A DNA stretch of 6,349 nucleotides. It comes from Acidobacteriota bacterium (GTDB lineage: Bacteria > Acidobacteriota > Terriglobia > Terriglobales > Acidobacteriaceae). The notes beneath the pieces were generated by a model. That model did not search any database and was not told the DNA's origin. It saw only the letters and a list, made by a program, of their open reading frames with translations. The stretch spans positions 1-6,349 of the forward strand of contig JAKAAZ010000206.1 of assembly GCA_021802085.1 (NCBI GenBank). Direction: 5' to 3'. The position numbers and the translations under genes are program-made. This document shows, in pieces, positions 1-6,268 of this stretch. Every line of letters begins with the position of its first letter. The first letter of the stretch is position 1.

Positions 1-1668
1 CGCGCTCGCCGCCAGGACCGTCCGCCGAAGCTCAAGAAAGATCCGGCGCTCAATTTCCAGGCAACGTTCCTGTGCGCCCAGCACGCTGCGTTCATATTCC
101 TTTAGTTCCGGAGTGGTGAAGCGTTCCGCGTTCACCAGGGTTTGCTTGCGTTCGTAGTCCGCGGGCACATTGCTCAGGTTCGATTTCGTGATTTCAATGT
201 AATAGCCGAAGACGGAGTTGTAGCGAACCTTCAACGATCCAATCTCGGTGCGTTGCCGCTCCCGCTCTTCAATGGCGGCAATCGACTGCTTGCCGCTCAG
301 GCTGAGCGAGCGCAGCTCATCGAGTTCCGCATCCACCCCCGCCGCAATCGCCCCGCCATCTTCCAAATGCACCGGAGGCTCTTCCGTCAGCGTCGTCGCA
401 ATCGTCCGATGCAGATCGCTCAAGCAGTCCAAAGAGCCATGAAGACGCTTCCAGGCTACAGATCGCAGCTCCGCCAACTCTGCGGCAACCGCCGGGAGTT
501 TCGCCGCCGAACTGGCCAGCGCCAGCAGGTCGCGCGGCCCGGCGCTGTCCAGCGAAATCCGGCTCAGCAATCGCTCCAAATCGAGGATGCCGCCAATGGC
601 CGCCCGCAATCCCTCGCGCATTTGCAAATCGCCGTGCAGTTCGGCCACACCATCCAATCGCTCTCGAATCCCAACCAGGTCGAGCAGTGGCCGCAAAATC
701 GTCGCCCGCAGCTTGCGTTTCCCCATGGGCGTCAGGCAGTAGTCCAATGCGCGAAACAACGTTGTGTCGCGTCGCGCATCCGGCATCAACGGTTCCACCA
801 ACTCCAGATTGCGCGCGGTCACGGCGTCGAGTTGCAGACATCCGCTGTGCTCGTAATACCGCACCCGGTCGATGTGCTCCAGCTGACCCAGTTGTGTAGC
901 GCGCAGATAATGCAGAATGCTTCCCGCCGCAACCGCCGCCGCCGTGTGGCCCGCCAGGCCAAAGCCCGCCAGCCCGCGTGCGCCCAGATGATTTTCCAGC
1001 AGCGGAACGGCATAGTCAGGCGTCAGCACCCAAGGTTCCAGATGCGTGACCGTGCGGGAGCGGAAGACCTCTTCCAGTTGCGTGGCAGTACCGCCGGCAT
1101 TGTCCGCCAGCAAAATTTCCGCCGGGCCCAGGCGTATCAGCTCGTCGCCGCACTGCGCCACAGCGTCGTGTGCATCGCGGCCGGTAAATTCGGTCGCGCG
1201 AAAATCTCCCGTGGAATTATCGAGCAACGCCAGCCCAATCTTCGCGCCCTCGAAACAAAGCGCCGCCAGAAAATTGTTCTGCTCGGAATTCAGTGTTGGA
1301 TCGATCGCCGTCCCCGGCGTCAGCACCCGGGTGACCTCCCGCCGCACGATGGTCTTCGCCAGCTTGGGATCTTCCAGTTGCTCGCAAATGGCGATCCGGT
1401 GACCCAGCCGCAACAGCCGTGTGATGTACTGGTCGGCGGCATGGTGGGGAACGCCGCACATCGGGATGGCGCGTTCCTTGTCCCGCGACGTCAGCGTGAT
1501 CTGCAGTTCCCGCGCCGCGGTCCTCGCATCCTCATAGAAAAGTTCGTAAAAGTCCCCCAGCCGAAAGAACAGTAGCGCGTCCGGATACTTTTGCTTGGCC
1601 GCCGCGTACTGCCGCATCAGCGGCGTCGAGGCCATTTCGACGGTTGCGTTCGGGCTGGGGCTGGACAC
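1..1668 (-). CDS. mutS: DNA mismatch repair protein MutS, N-terminal 556 codons (3' end outside window)
   Basis: MutS binds base mismatches and small loops in DNA and, with ATP, recruits MutL to start repair. The frame is open from position 1 to the start with no stop. Near the N-terminus stands TPLMRQY, then FFRLGDFYELFYED, where Phe40 and Glu42 form the F-x-E mismatch-reading motif. PMCGVPHHAADQY and AICEQLEDP follow, both typical of the mismatch-binding domain. The connector and lever domains come next, and the clamp-region motif YNSVFGYYIEI lies near residues 483-493. The window ends before the Walker A ATPase, so about a third of the usual ~850-900 residues is missing. That is a window-edge effect, not a break. 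I chose GTG at 1668, the most upstream start before an in-frame stop near 1729, because AGGAG lies 13 nt ahead of it. ATG at 1635 is the alternative; it has no visible ribosome binding site but begins just before the conserved part. It is transcribed divergently from the hem operon. Confidence 0.96.
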   Translation of the reverse strand, partial: MSSPSPNATVEMASTPLMRQYAAAKQKYPDALLFFRLGDFYELFYEDARTAARELQITLTSRDKERAIPMCGVPHHAADQYITRLLRLGHRIAICEQLEDPKLAKTIVRREVTRVLTPGTAIDPTLNSEQNNFLAALCFEGAKIGLALLDNSTGDFRATEFTGRDAHDAVAQCGDELIRLGPAEILLADNAGGTATQLEEVFRSRTVTHLEPWVLTPDYAVPLLENHLGARGLAGFGLAGHTAAAVAAGSILHYLRATQLGQLEHIDRVRYYEHSGCLQLDAVTARNLELVEPLMPDARRDTTLFRALDYCLTPMGKRKLRATILRPLLDLVGIRERLDGVAELHGDLQMREGLRAAIGGILDLERLLSRISLDSAGPRDLLALASSAAKLPAVAAELAELRSVAWKRLHGSLDCLSDLHRTIATTLTEEPPVHLEDGGAIAAGVDAELDELRSLSLSGKQSIAAIEERERQRTEIGSLKVRYNSVFGYYIEITKSNLSNVPADYERKQTLVNAERFTTPELKEYERSVLGAQERCLEIERRIFLELRRTVLAASA

Positions 1669-1681
1669 AGTCAGGCCGGTT

Positions 1682-1686
1682 CTCCT
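1682..1686 (-). promoter_or_regulatory. Ribosome binding site of mutS
   Basis: AGGAG on the minus strand, 13 nt before the GTG start at 1668. The spacing is a little long. It still decides for GTG over the ATG 11 codons further in, which has no purine-rich stretch in front. No clear mutS promoter is visible upstream. Confidence 0.5.
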
Positions 1687-1784
1687 GGAGTTGGTGGGCG
1701 CGATCGAAAAAAATGGGCGGCCTTTACTTCAACGATAGGCCAAATGGAACGATGTGTACCAATCTACAGTATCCACAACGGGGC

Positions 1785-1818
1785 CGGTCCAGGGCCGATC
1801 GCATCGATGATTGGACCG
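1785..1818. repeat. Short inverted repeat in the divergent intergenic region
   Basis: CGGTCCA (1785-1791) and TGGACCG (1812-1818) are perfect 7-bp inverted arms around a 20-nt spacer. It lies about 130 nt upstream of the ccsA-like gene and about 120 nt upstream of mutS. It could be an operator half-site pair or a leader hairpin, or it could be chance. Nothing ties it to a named regulator. Confidence 0.3.
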
Positions 1819-1897
1819 CTTCAGCGAACGACTTCCGGCCCACCCCCGCCGGCAGGTTTTCACGCAAACGTGTTCTGCGTCACAGGAATGGAGCTAC

Positions 1898-1935
1898 CCC
1901 TGCGCTATATACTTACTAGTACGTTCAGCGCAGGG
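1898..1935 (+). promoter_or_regulatory. Perfect 9-bp inverted repeat covering the leader and ribosome binding site of the hem operon
   Basis: CCCTGCGCT (1898-1906) pairs perfectly with AGCGCAGGG (1927-1935) across a 20-nt spacer. The right arm includes most of the purine-rich AGGGAG (1932-1937), the only ribosome-binding-like stretch before the ATG at 1952. The spacer holds TATACT (1908-1913) and the small palindrome TACTAGTA (1914-1921). As RNA, the hairpin would hide the ribosome binding site if transcription began upstream. As DNA, it could be an operator straddling a -10 box. Which applies depends on the unknown transcription start. Confidence 0.5.
1908..1913 (+). promoter_or_regulatory. 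Possible -10 box for the ccsA-hemACD operon
   Basis: TATACT matches the TATAAT consensus at five of six positions and sits about 40 nt before the start codon. I see no good -35 hexamer at 16-18 nt spacing, so this is tentative. Transcription from it would begin near 1920, inside the spacer of the inverted repeat, and would leave the left arm out of the mRNA. Confidence 0.35.
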
Positions 1936-1951
1936 AGCGGTTCTCCGAACG

Positions 1952-2773
1952 ATGGCAATGTATCTCATCTGGCTGCGGGTCGCCCTCGTGCTATACGGCG
2001 TATCCAGCCTTACGGTCATTCCGGATGTCTTGACCAGCCATGACCGCTGGCGCAAGTTCGTGCAGCCCGTCTGCGTCTCCGCTTTCTATTTTCATCTGGT
2101 CGCCCTGGTGGAAATGATGCGTCTGACCCATCATTGGGTCCCGGCCAGTCTGCATGAGGTGGAAACCTCCTTCGCGCTACTGTTGACCATCACATTTCTG
2201 GCAATCTACTGGCGCTATCGCGCCATCTCCTTCGGCATGTTTGTTTTGCCAGTGATCTTTCTTCTTTTACTGGTGCCCGCCGCGCACCCTGACCACGCCC
2301 CCGTTTCCAACCAGTGGATGCACAACGGCTGGATTCTGCTCCACATCGCGCTGCTGCTGGTGGCATATACATTGCTGTTGTTCAGTCTGCTGTCCAGTTT
2401 GCTCTACCTCATTCAGGAACGGCGCTTGAAGAACAAGCAGATCGGCGGCATTTTCAGCCATTTGCCGCCCCTCGATACCATCGACCAGATCGCATTCCGC
2501 ACCCTGGTGATCGGCCTGCCCTGCATGACCCTGGGCCTGCTGGCCGGCTCGTTGATTGCCCAGGAAAGCGTCGGCGCCGCCTATTTCCTCGATCCGAAAG
2601 TCCTGCTCTCCATCGGCATGTGGGTGCTGTACGTGTCGATGTTGTACGTGCGCCGCCATACCGGGCTGCGCGGCAAACGCGCCGTCTATCTCTCTTCGCT
2701 GGTGTTTCTCATGGCCCTCACCGTGTGGGTGGCCAACCAGTTCAGCACCGTGCACAGGTTTGCCGCGCCATGA
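1952..2773 (+). CDS. ccsA: CcsA/HemX-family membrane protein (cytochrome c assembly type)
   Basis: This 273-residue protein is almost wholly membrane. About eight hydrophobic segments are visible, near residues 4-22, 37-57, 72-87, 92-110, 125-150, 185-203, 217-235 and 245-262. Family marks are FHLVALVEMM with His48, LHEVETSFALL (67-77), LLHIALL with His131, YLIQERRLKNK (152-162), and LGLLAG followed by DPK (214-216). The two buried histidines suit heme ligands in CcsA/CcmC-like proteins. The Trp-rich WGxxWxWDPKE signature of active CcsA is reduced to GAAYFLDPKV, so a HemX-like role beside hemA is at least as likely as heme delivery to cytochrome c. ATG at 1952 was chosen because hydrophobic sequence starts there. 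AGGGAG lies 14 nt ahead, which is rather far, and ATG at 1958 is possible. Upstream codons in the same frame look non-coding. The stop overlaps the hemA start (ATGA). The family call is firm, the exact role is not. Confidence 0.85.
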   Translation: MAMYLIWLRVALVLYGVSSLTVIPDVLTSHDRWRKFVQPVCVSAFYFHLVALVEMMRLTHHWVPASLHEVETSFALLLTITFLAIYWRYRAISFGMFVLPVIFLLLLVPAAHPDHAPVSNQWMHNGWILLHIALLLVAYTLLLFSLLSSLLYLIQERRLKNKQIGGIFSHLPPLDTIDQIAFRTLVIGLPCMTLGLLAGSLIAQESVGAAYFLDPKVLLSIGMWVLYVSMLYVRRHTGLRGKRAVYLSSLVFLMALTVWVANQFSTVHRFAAP

Positions 2774-4257
2774 ACCTCGTCCTCATCGGCGTCAACCACA
2801 AATCCGCGCCACTCGAGGTGCGGGAACGGCTTGCCATTCCCGCGGCGCGTCTGGAGGACGCAACGCTGTCCCTTCTGAGCGTGCCCTGCGTCCGCGAAGG
2901 CATGATTCTCTCCACCTGCAACCGGGTGGAGTTCCTCACCTATCAGGAGCCGGCCCAGGCCGACCTGCTCGAATTCATTCGCAATTATTTCGCCGTGGAT
3001 ACCGAAGCGCTGCGCCCCTACCTGTACGAATACCGCGCTTCGGAAGTGGTGCGCCATCTGTTCCGCGTTGCCTCCAGCCTCGACTCTTTGGTGGTTGGGG
3101 AACCGCAAATTCTCGGCCAGGTCAAAGGGTCCTACACCGTGGCGCGCTCCATCGGCGGCGTCAACAGCACTCTGGAACCGCTGATGCAGCGCGCCTTCAC
3201 CGTGGCCCGCAAAGTGCGCAATCGGACCAGTATCGGCGTCTCTTCGGTTTCCATCGCTTCGGTGGCTGTGGACCTGGCGCGCAAAATCTTTGGCTCGCTG
3301 CAAGGGAAAACCGTGCTGCTGATGGGCGCTGGCAAAATGGGCGAACTGGCTGCGCGCAGCCTGATGCATCAGGGAGCCGGCAAAATCTATCTCTGCAACC
3401 GCACCGATGAGCGTGCGGCGGAGCTGACGGAAAAATTTTCCTCCTGCTCCCACGCCGCCAGCCAATCCGGCGCCAGTCCATCGCCTGTCGCGCAGGCCAT
3501 CCCCTACGCTTCCTTGCACGAGGTTGCGGCTACGGCGGACATCATCGTCAGTTCCACCGGCTCCGAGAAGCCCATTTTTCTGCGTCAGCACGCCGAGATC
3601 TACATGCATCGCCGCAAGCAGCGGCCCATGTTTTTTATCGATATTGCCGTTCCCCGCGATGTGGACCCCGAAATCGATCGCGTGGAAGGAATTTTTGTCT
3701 ACAACATCGATGACCTGCAGACCGTGGCGATATCGAACCTGTCCAACCGCGCCAAGGAAGCACTCGACGCCGAAGCCATCGTCCGCGACGAAGTCGAACG
3801 GTACACGCGGAGAATGCATTCGCTCGACGGTGTTCCCTCCATCGTTGCCTTGCAGGAAAGCCTGGAGGAGGTTCGGCAAAATGAGCTGCGCCGCATGGCC
3901 TCGCGCCTGTCCCATTTGTCCAGCGAACAGATGCGGGCCGTCGAACAAATGACTCGCTCGCTCGTCCATAAGCTGCAGCATGCGCCCATCCAGGCCATTA
4001 AGCGCGCGGCGCAGGAAGGCGACCGCGAAACCCTGGCCGTGATTCAATCGGTGTTCGATCTGGAACACCATGCCAAAGAAACCGAAAATGTTCCGGCGGC
4101 AGAAAACATACAGAACGCCTCGCCGCCTACTGCCATGGCTGCCGAACGGAACAACGAGTCCGCATTTGTGCCGGCTCCCGATGCCACCCGGCCCGCGGGT
4201 TCCGGTTCCAAATCCGCGCCGAAGTCCATTTCCGAAAAAGAGGATTGCCTGCCGTGA
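2770..4257 (+). CDS. hemA: Glutamyl-tRNA reductase
   Basis: HemA reduces glutamyl-tRNA(Glu) with NADPH to glutamate-1-semialdehyde, the first committed and usually rate-limiting step of C5 tetrapyrrole synthesis in the cytosol. The protein starts NLVLIGVNHKSAPLEVRERL. The catalytic cysteine is Cys50 in STCNRVEF (48-55). GEPQILGQV (110-118) belongs to the catalytic domain, GAGKMG (186-191) is the NADPH-binding Rossmann turn, and FIDIAVPRDVDPE follows. The C-terminal helical dimerisation domain ends near VFDLEHH (428-434). At 495 residues it is longer than the usual ~420-450. The excess is a Ser/Ala/Pro-rich insert after the second Rossmann strand (roughly 222-240) and a low-complexity tail from about 437 to the end. 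The ATG overlaps the upstream stop by 4 nt. The ribosome binding site is poor (AGG only), so translation probably relies on coupling. An in-frame extension upstream lies inside the membrane gene and is rejected. Confidence 0.97.
   Translation: MNLVLIGVNHKSAPLEVRERLAIPAARLEDATLSLLSVPCVREGMILSTCNRVEFLTYQEPAQADLLEFIRNYFAVDTEALRPYLYEYRASEVVRHLFRVASSLDSLVVGEPQILGQVKGSYTVARSIGGVNSTLEPLMQRAFTVARKVRNRTSIGVSSVSIASVAVDLARKIFGSLQGKTVLLMGAGKMGELAARSLMHQGAGKIYLCNRTDERAAELTEKFSSCSHAASQSGASPSPVAQAIPYASLHEVAATADIIVSSTGSEKPIFLRQHAEIYMHRRKQRPMFFIDIAVPRDVDPEIDRVEGIFVYNIDDLQTVAISNLSNRAKEALDAEAIVRDEVERYTRRMHSLDGVPSIVALQESLEEVRQNELRRMASRLSHLSSEQMRAVEQMTRSLVHKLQHAPIQAIKRAAQEGDRETLAVIQSVFDLEHHAKETENVPAAENIQNASPPTAMAAERNNESAFVPAPDATRPAGSGSKSAPKSISEKEDCLP
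4239..4244 (+). promoter_or_regulatory. Ribosome binding site that sets the hemC start
   Basis: AGAGGA lies 9 nt before GTG at 4254. It touches the in-frame TTG at 4245 directly, leaving no spacing for that codon. This decides for GTG as the start. The site lies inside the last codons of hemA. Confidence 0.65.
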
Positions 4258-5204
4258 TCCGCATCGGCAGCCGTGGTTCCGCATTGGCCCGCTGGCAGGC
4301 AGACCACATTGCGGCGGAACTGCGCCAACGCGGTCACGAAGTTGCGATTGAAATTTTGGTCACCACCGGCGACCGCGTCCAGCACGCGCCGTTTATGCAG
4401 GTCGGCGCCAAGGGAATGTTCACCAGGGAAATTGAAGAGGCGCTGGCGGATGATCGCATCGATCTCGCCGTCCACAGCCTGAAAGATCTGCCGACGGAGC
4501 TGCCCGAGCACTTCGTCATCGCGGCAATTCCGCAGCGGGCTGACGCCCGCGACGCATTCGTCTCCGTCCAGTACGAAAACTTTTCAGCCCTCCCCCAGGG
4601 TGCGAGCGTGGGTACCAGCAGCCTGCGGCGGCAGGCGCAACTGCGCGCGCTGCGCGCCGATCTGGAAGTTCGTGAACTGCGCGGCAACGTCGATACCAGG
4701 CTGCGCAAGCTGCGCGACGGCCACTACGATGCCATCGTTCTGGCCGCGGCCGGCCTCGACCGCCTCGGCCTCACCGCCTCGGTGAAACAATTGTTTTCCT
4801 CGCATCAAATGTGCCCCGCGGCTGGCCAGGGCGCGCTCGCCATCGAGTGCCGGACCGAGGACAAGCGGACGCGCGCCATTGTCGCCGCACTCGACCATGA
4901 CCCCACGCGTTTTGCCGTGACTGCGGAGCGCACCGCGCTGGCCACCCTGGGAGGAGGCTGCCATCTCCCGGTCGGCGTGTACTGTACTTCGAGGGGAGAG
5001 GACTGGACCATCACCGGTGTCGTCGCTCGCCCCGATGGAGCGCAGGTTGTGCGCGAAACCATGGAATTGCACGCGGTGCGGAAGGGCCGCATCTCCCCGG
5101 AAGATGCAGGCCGTACGCTGGCCAACCGTTTATTGCAGCGCGGAGCCGGCAAATTTCTTGCCGCGATTGAATCTGCGCCTCCGACGGGAGAGCTACGCGG
5201 ATGA
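4254..5204 (+). CDS. hemC: Hydroxymethylbilane synthase (porphobilinogen deaminase)
   Basis: HemC condenses four porphobilinogens into linear hydroxymethylbilane, using a dipyrromethane cofactor bound to one cysteine. From the GTG start the protein has 316 residues, a normal length. Motifs in order are IRIGSRGSALARWQA at the N-terminus, VHSLKDLPTE with catalytic Asp78, GTSSLRRQAQL (120-130) with the substrate-binding arginine pair 125-126, ELRGNVDTRLRKL (with Arg143 and Arg149), AAGQGALAIE, and LGGGCHLPVG, where Cys236 carries the cofactor. All key residues are present. The GTG overlaps the hemA stop as GTGA, and the 3' end overlaps hemD as ATGA. A TTG start three codons earlier is possible but poorly spaced from the ribosome binding site. 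It is expected to act with HemD, since its product closes spontaneously to the wrong isomer without that enzyme. Confidence 0.97.
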   Translation: MIRIGSRGSALARWQADHIAAELRQRGHEVAIEILVTTGDRVQHAPFMQVGAKGMFTREIEEALADDRIDLAVHSLKDLPTELPEHFVIAAIPQRADARDAFVSVQYENFSALPQGASVGTSSLRRQAQLRALRADLEVRELRGNVDTRLRKLRDGHYDAIVLAAAGLDRLGLTASVKQLFSSHQMCPAAGQGALAIECRTEDKRTRAIVAALDHDPTRFAVTAERTALATLGGGCHLPVGVYCTSRGEDWTITGVVARPDGAQVVRETMELHAVRKGRISPEDAGRTLANRLLQRGAGKFLAAIESAPPTGELRG

Positions 5205-5998
5205 AACCGCTCGCCGGCCGCAGAATTTTGATCACGCGCGCGCGGCATCAGGCGCAATCGCTGGCAACCGCCCTGGAAGAACAAGGCGCCGCAGTCCTTG
5301 CCATCCCTGCCATCGAAATCATTCCTCCAGATTCATATGAAGCTCTGGACGCGGCTCTGCGGAATGCTGGCAACTACCAGTGGCTGGTGGTGACCAGCGT
5401 GAACGGCGCGGATGCCCTCGCCCAGCGATTCCAGACGTTGCGAATGACCAGCGACGCGCTGGCTCCTCTGAAAATTGCAGCCATCGGCCCAGCCACCGCA
5501 CGCGGCCTTGGAGAAATCGGTCTCCATGTCGATGAAATTCCCAAGCAGTCCATCGCGGAATCGCTGGTGGAATCCCTGCGGGACAAGGTCGCCGGGCGGA
5601 ATGTTTTGTTAGTCCGCGCCAAGGTTGCCCGCGATGTGCTCCCCGACCAGCTTCGAAAAGCGGGCGCCACAGTCGATGTCGTCGATGCCTACCAGACCGT
5701 GGTTCCGGCTGCATCCGTCGAAGCGTTGCGTCTGGCTTTCGCGGCATCCAATCGGCTTCCGGATGCGGTCACCTTCACCAGTTCCTCGACCGTAACGAAT
5801 TTCTTCCAGTTGCTGCATGAGGCCGACATTGCCGCATGGCCACCTGCGATGGCGGCGGCTTCTATCGGCCCCATTACCAGCCAGACGCTCCGCCATCATG
5901 GCATCGAACCTGCCGTCGAGGCTGCCGAATATACCATTCCCGGCCTGGTCGCGGCGCTATGCCGCTGGTCGGCGGAGCACGAAAGCCAACGCGAATAG
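5201..5998 (+). CDS. hemD: Uroporphyrinogen-III synthase
   Basis: HemD closes hydroxymethylbilane to uroporphyrinogen III while inverting ring D, the branch point to heme, siroheme and cobalamin. The 265 residues fit the usual ~250-270. The family is poorly conserved, but its marks are visible: LAGRRILITRAR at the N-terminus, the first-domain WLVVTSVNGADAL (61-73), AAIGPATARGL (93-103), LLVRAKVARDVLPDQL, VDVVDAYQTV, VTFTSSSTVTNF (190-201) and ASIGPITSQTLRHHG in the second domain. The place directly after hemC supports the call. ATG at 5201 overlaps the hemC stop as ATGA, with GGGAG (5186-5190) 10 nt ahead. It is the last gene of the operon seen here. Whether hemB or another gene follows beyond 6349 cannot be told. 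Confidence 0.95.
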   Translation: MKPLAGRRILITRARHQAQSLATALEEQGAAVLAIPAIEIIPPDSYEALDAALRNAGNYQWLVVTSVNGADALAQRFQTLRMTSDALAPLKIAAIGPATARGLGEIGLHVDEIPKQSIAESLVESLRDKVAGRNVLLVRAKVARDVLPDQLRKAGATVDVVDAYQTVVPAASVEALRLAFAASNRLPDAVTFTSSSTVTNFFQLLHEADIAAWPPAMAAASIGPITSQTLRHHGIEPAVEAAEYTIPGLVAALCRWSAEHESQRE

Positions 5999-6041
5999 TT
6001 AGCGCGGATCTATAGATACCGCATTCAAAATGAGTCGAGTC

Positions 6042-6071
6042 ATTCTTCGGTCGCCGCGGCGACCGAAGAAT
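6042..6071. repeat. Perfect 30-bp palindrome, repeat-family element and possible terminator
   Basis: ATTCTTCGGTCGCCG (6042-6056) is followed at once by its exact reverse complement (6057-6071). In RNA this folds into a very stable hairpin with a minimal loop, 44 nt after the hemD stop. No T-run follows directly; only a TTTT at 6080-6083 comes ten bases later. It is therefore a poor classical intrinsic terminator, though it could stop transcription or protect the 3' end of the mRNA. The flanks GTC before and CCAG after make it resemble the repeat at 6181. Confidence 0.8.
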
Positions 6072-6180
6072 CCAGAGCATTTTCACAGCCAGCGTAATGT
6101 CTGGGTACAACGATGCCCGCATCGCAGTAACAGTGAAAGTGCTTATGCATTGGTTGCCGCAGTGTCACAAAAGGAAGCTC

Positions 6181-6209
6181 GTCATCCTGTCTGTTGCGAA
6201 GGACCTGTG
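6181..6209 (+). repeat. Second copy of the GTCATYCT...GCGAAG interspersed repeat
   Basis: GTCATCCTG then TCTGTT then GCGAAGGACCTGTG. It shares the frame GTCATYCT ... GCGA ... GAAGRAYC with the palindromic element at 6039-6075, with a shorter centre. From memory, closely similar non-coding repeats (GTCATCCTGAGCG-GAGCGAAGGATCTG type) are scattered through many Acidobacteriota and other environmental genomes. This membership is recalled, not searched. Confidence 0.55.
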
Positions 6210-6238
6210 CGTTTGTCTTTTTCTCTCATATAAAGAGA

Positions 6239-6268
6239 TTCGCAAGAAATATATGGGAATTATATACT
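6239..6268 (+). promoter_or_regulatory. Possible promoter for a gene beyond the right edge
   Basis: TTCGCA (6239-6244, four of six matches to the -35 consensus) and TATACT (6263-6268, five of six to the -10) lie 18 nt apart in an unusually AT-rich patch of an otherwise GC-rich window. Transcription would start near 6275 and run rightwards. No start codon with a good ribosome binding site follows before the window ends. Confidence 0.3.

Noticed and set aside
142..1575. Open frame of 477 codons on the plus strand opposite mutS
   Set aside because: Its codons are the exact register-matched complement of mutS codons. The product is rich in Arg, Gln and Ala without any family motif, and MutS motifs are clear on the other strand. 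It is a shadow of GC-rich coding DNA.
1769..1777. GTATCCACA, one mismatch from a DnaA box
   Set aside because: A single isolated near-match without a cluster of boxes or an origin-type gene context is expected by chance.
1591..2043. Open frame of 150 codons across the mutS start and the intergenic region
   Set aside because: It overlaps the starts of two real genes in other frames, has Gly/Pro/Arg-rich composition and shows no motif.
2314..2769. In-frame upstream extension of hemA by 152 codons
   Set aside because: It lies inside the membrane-protein gene in another frame, has no family resemblance, and the ATG at 2770 begins exactly at the conserved HemA N-terminus.
2686..4284. Open frame of 532 codons on the minus strand opposite hemA
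   Set aside because: The protein is His/Gly/Arg-rich with no recognisable domain, spans the ends of two real genes and lies opposite a fully motif-supported HemA.
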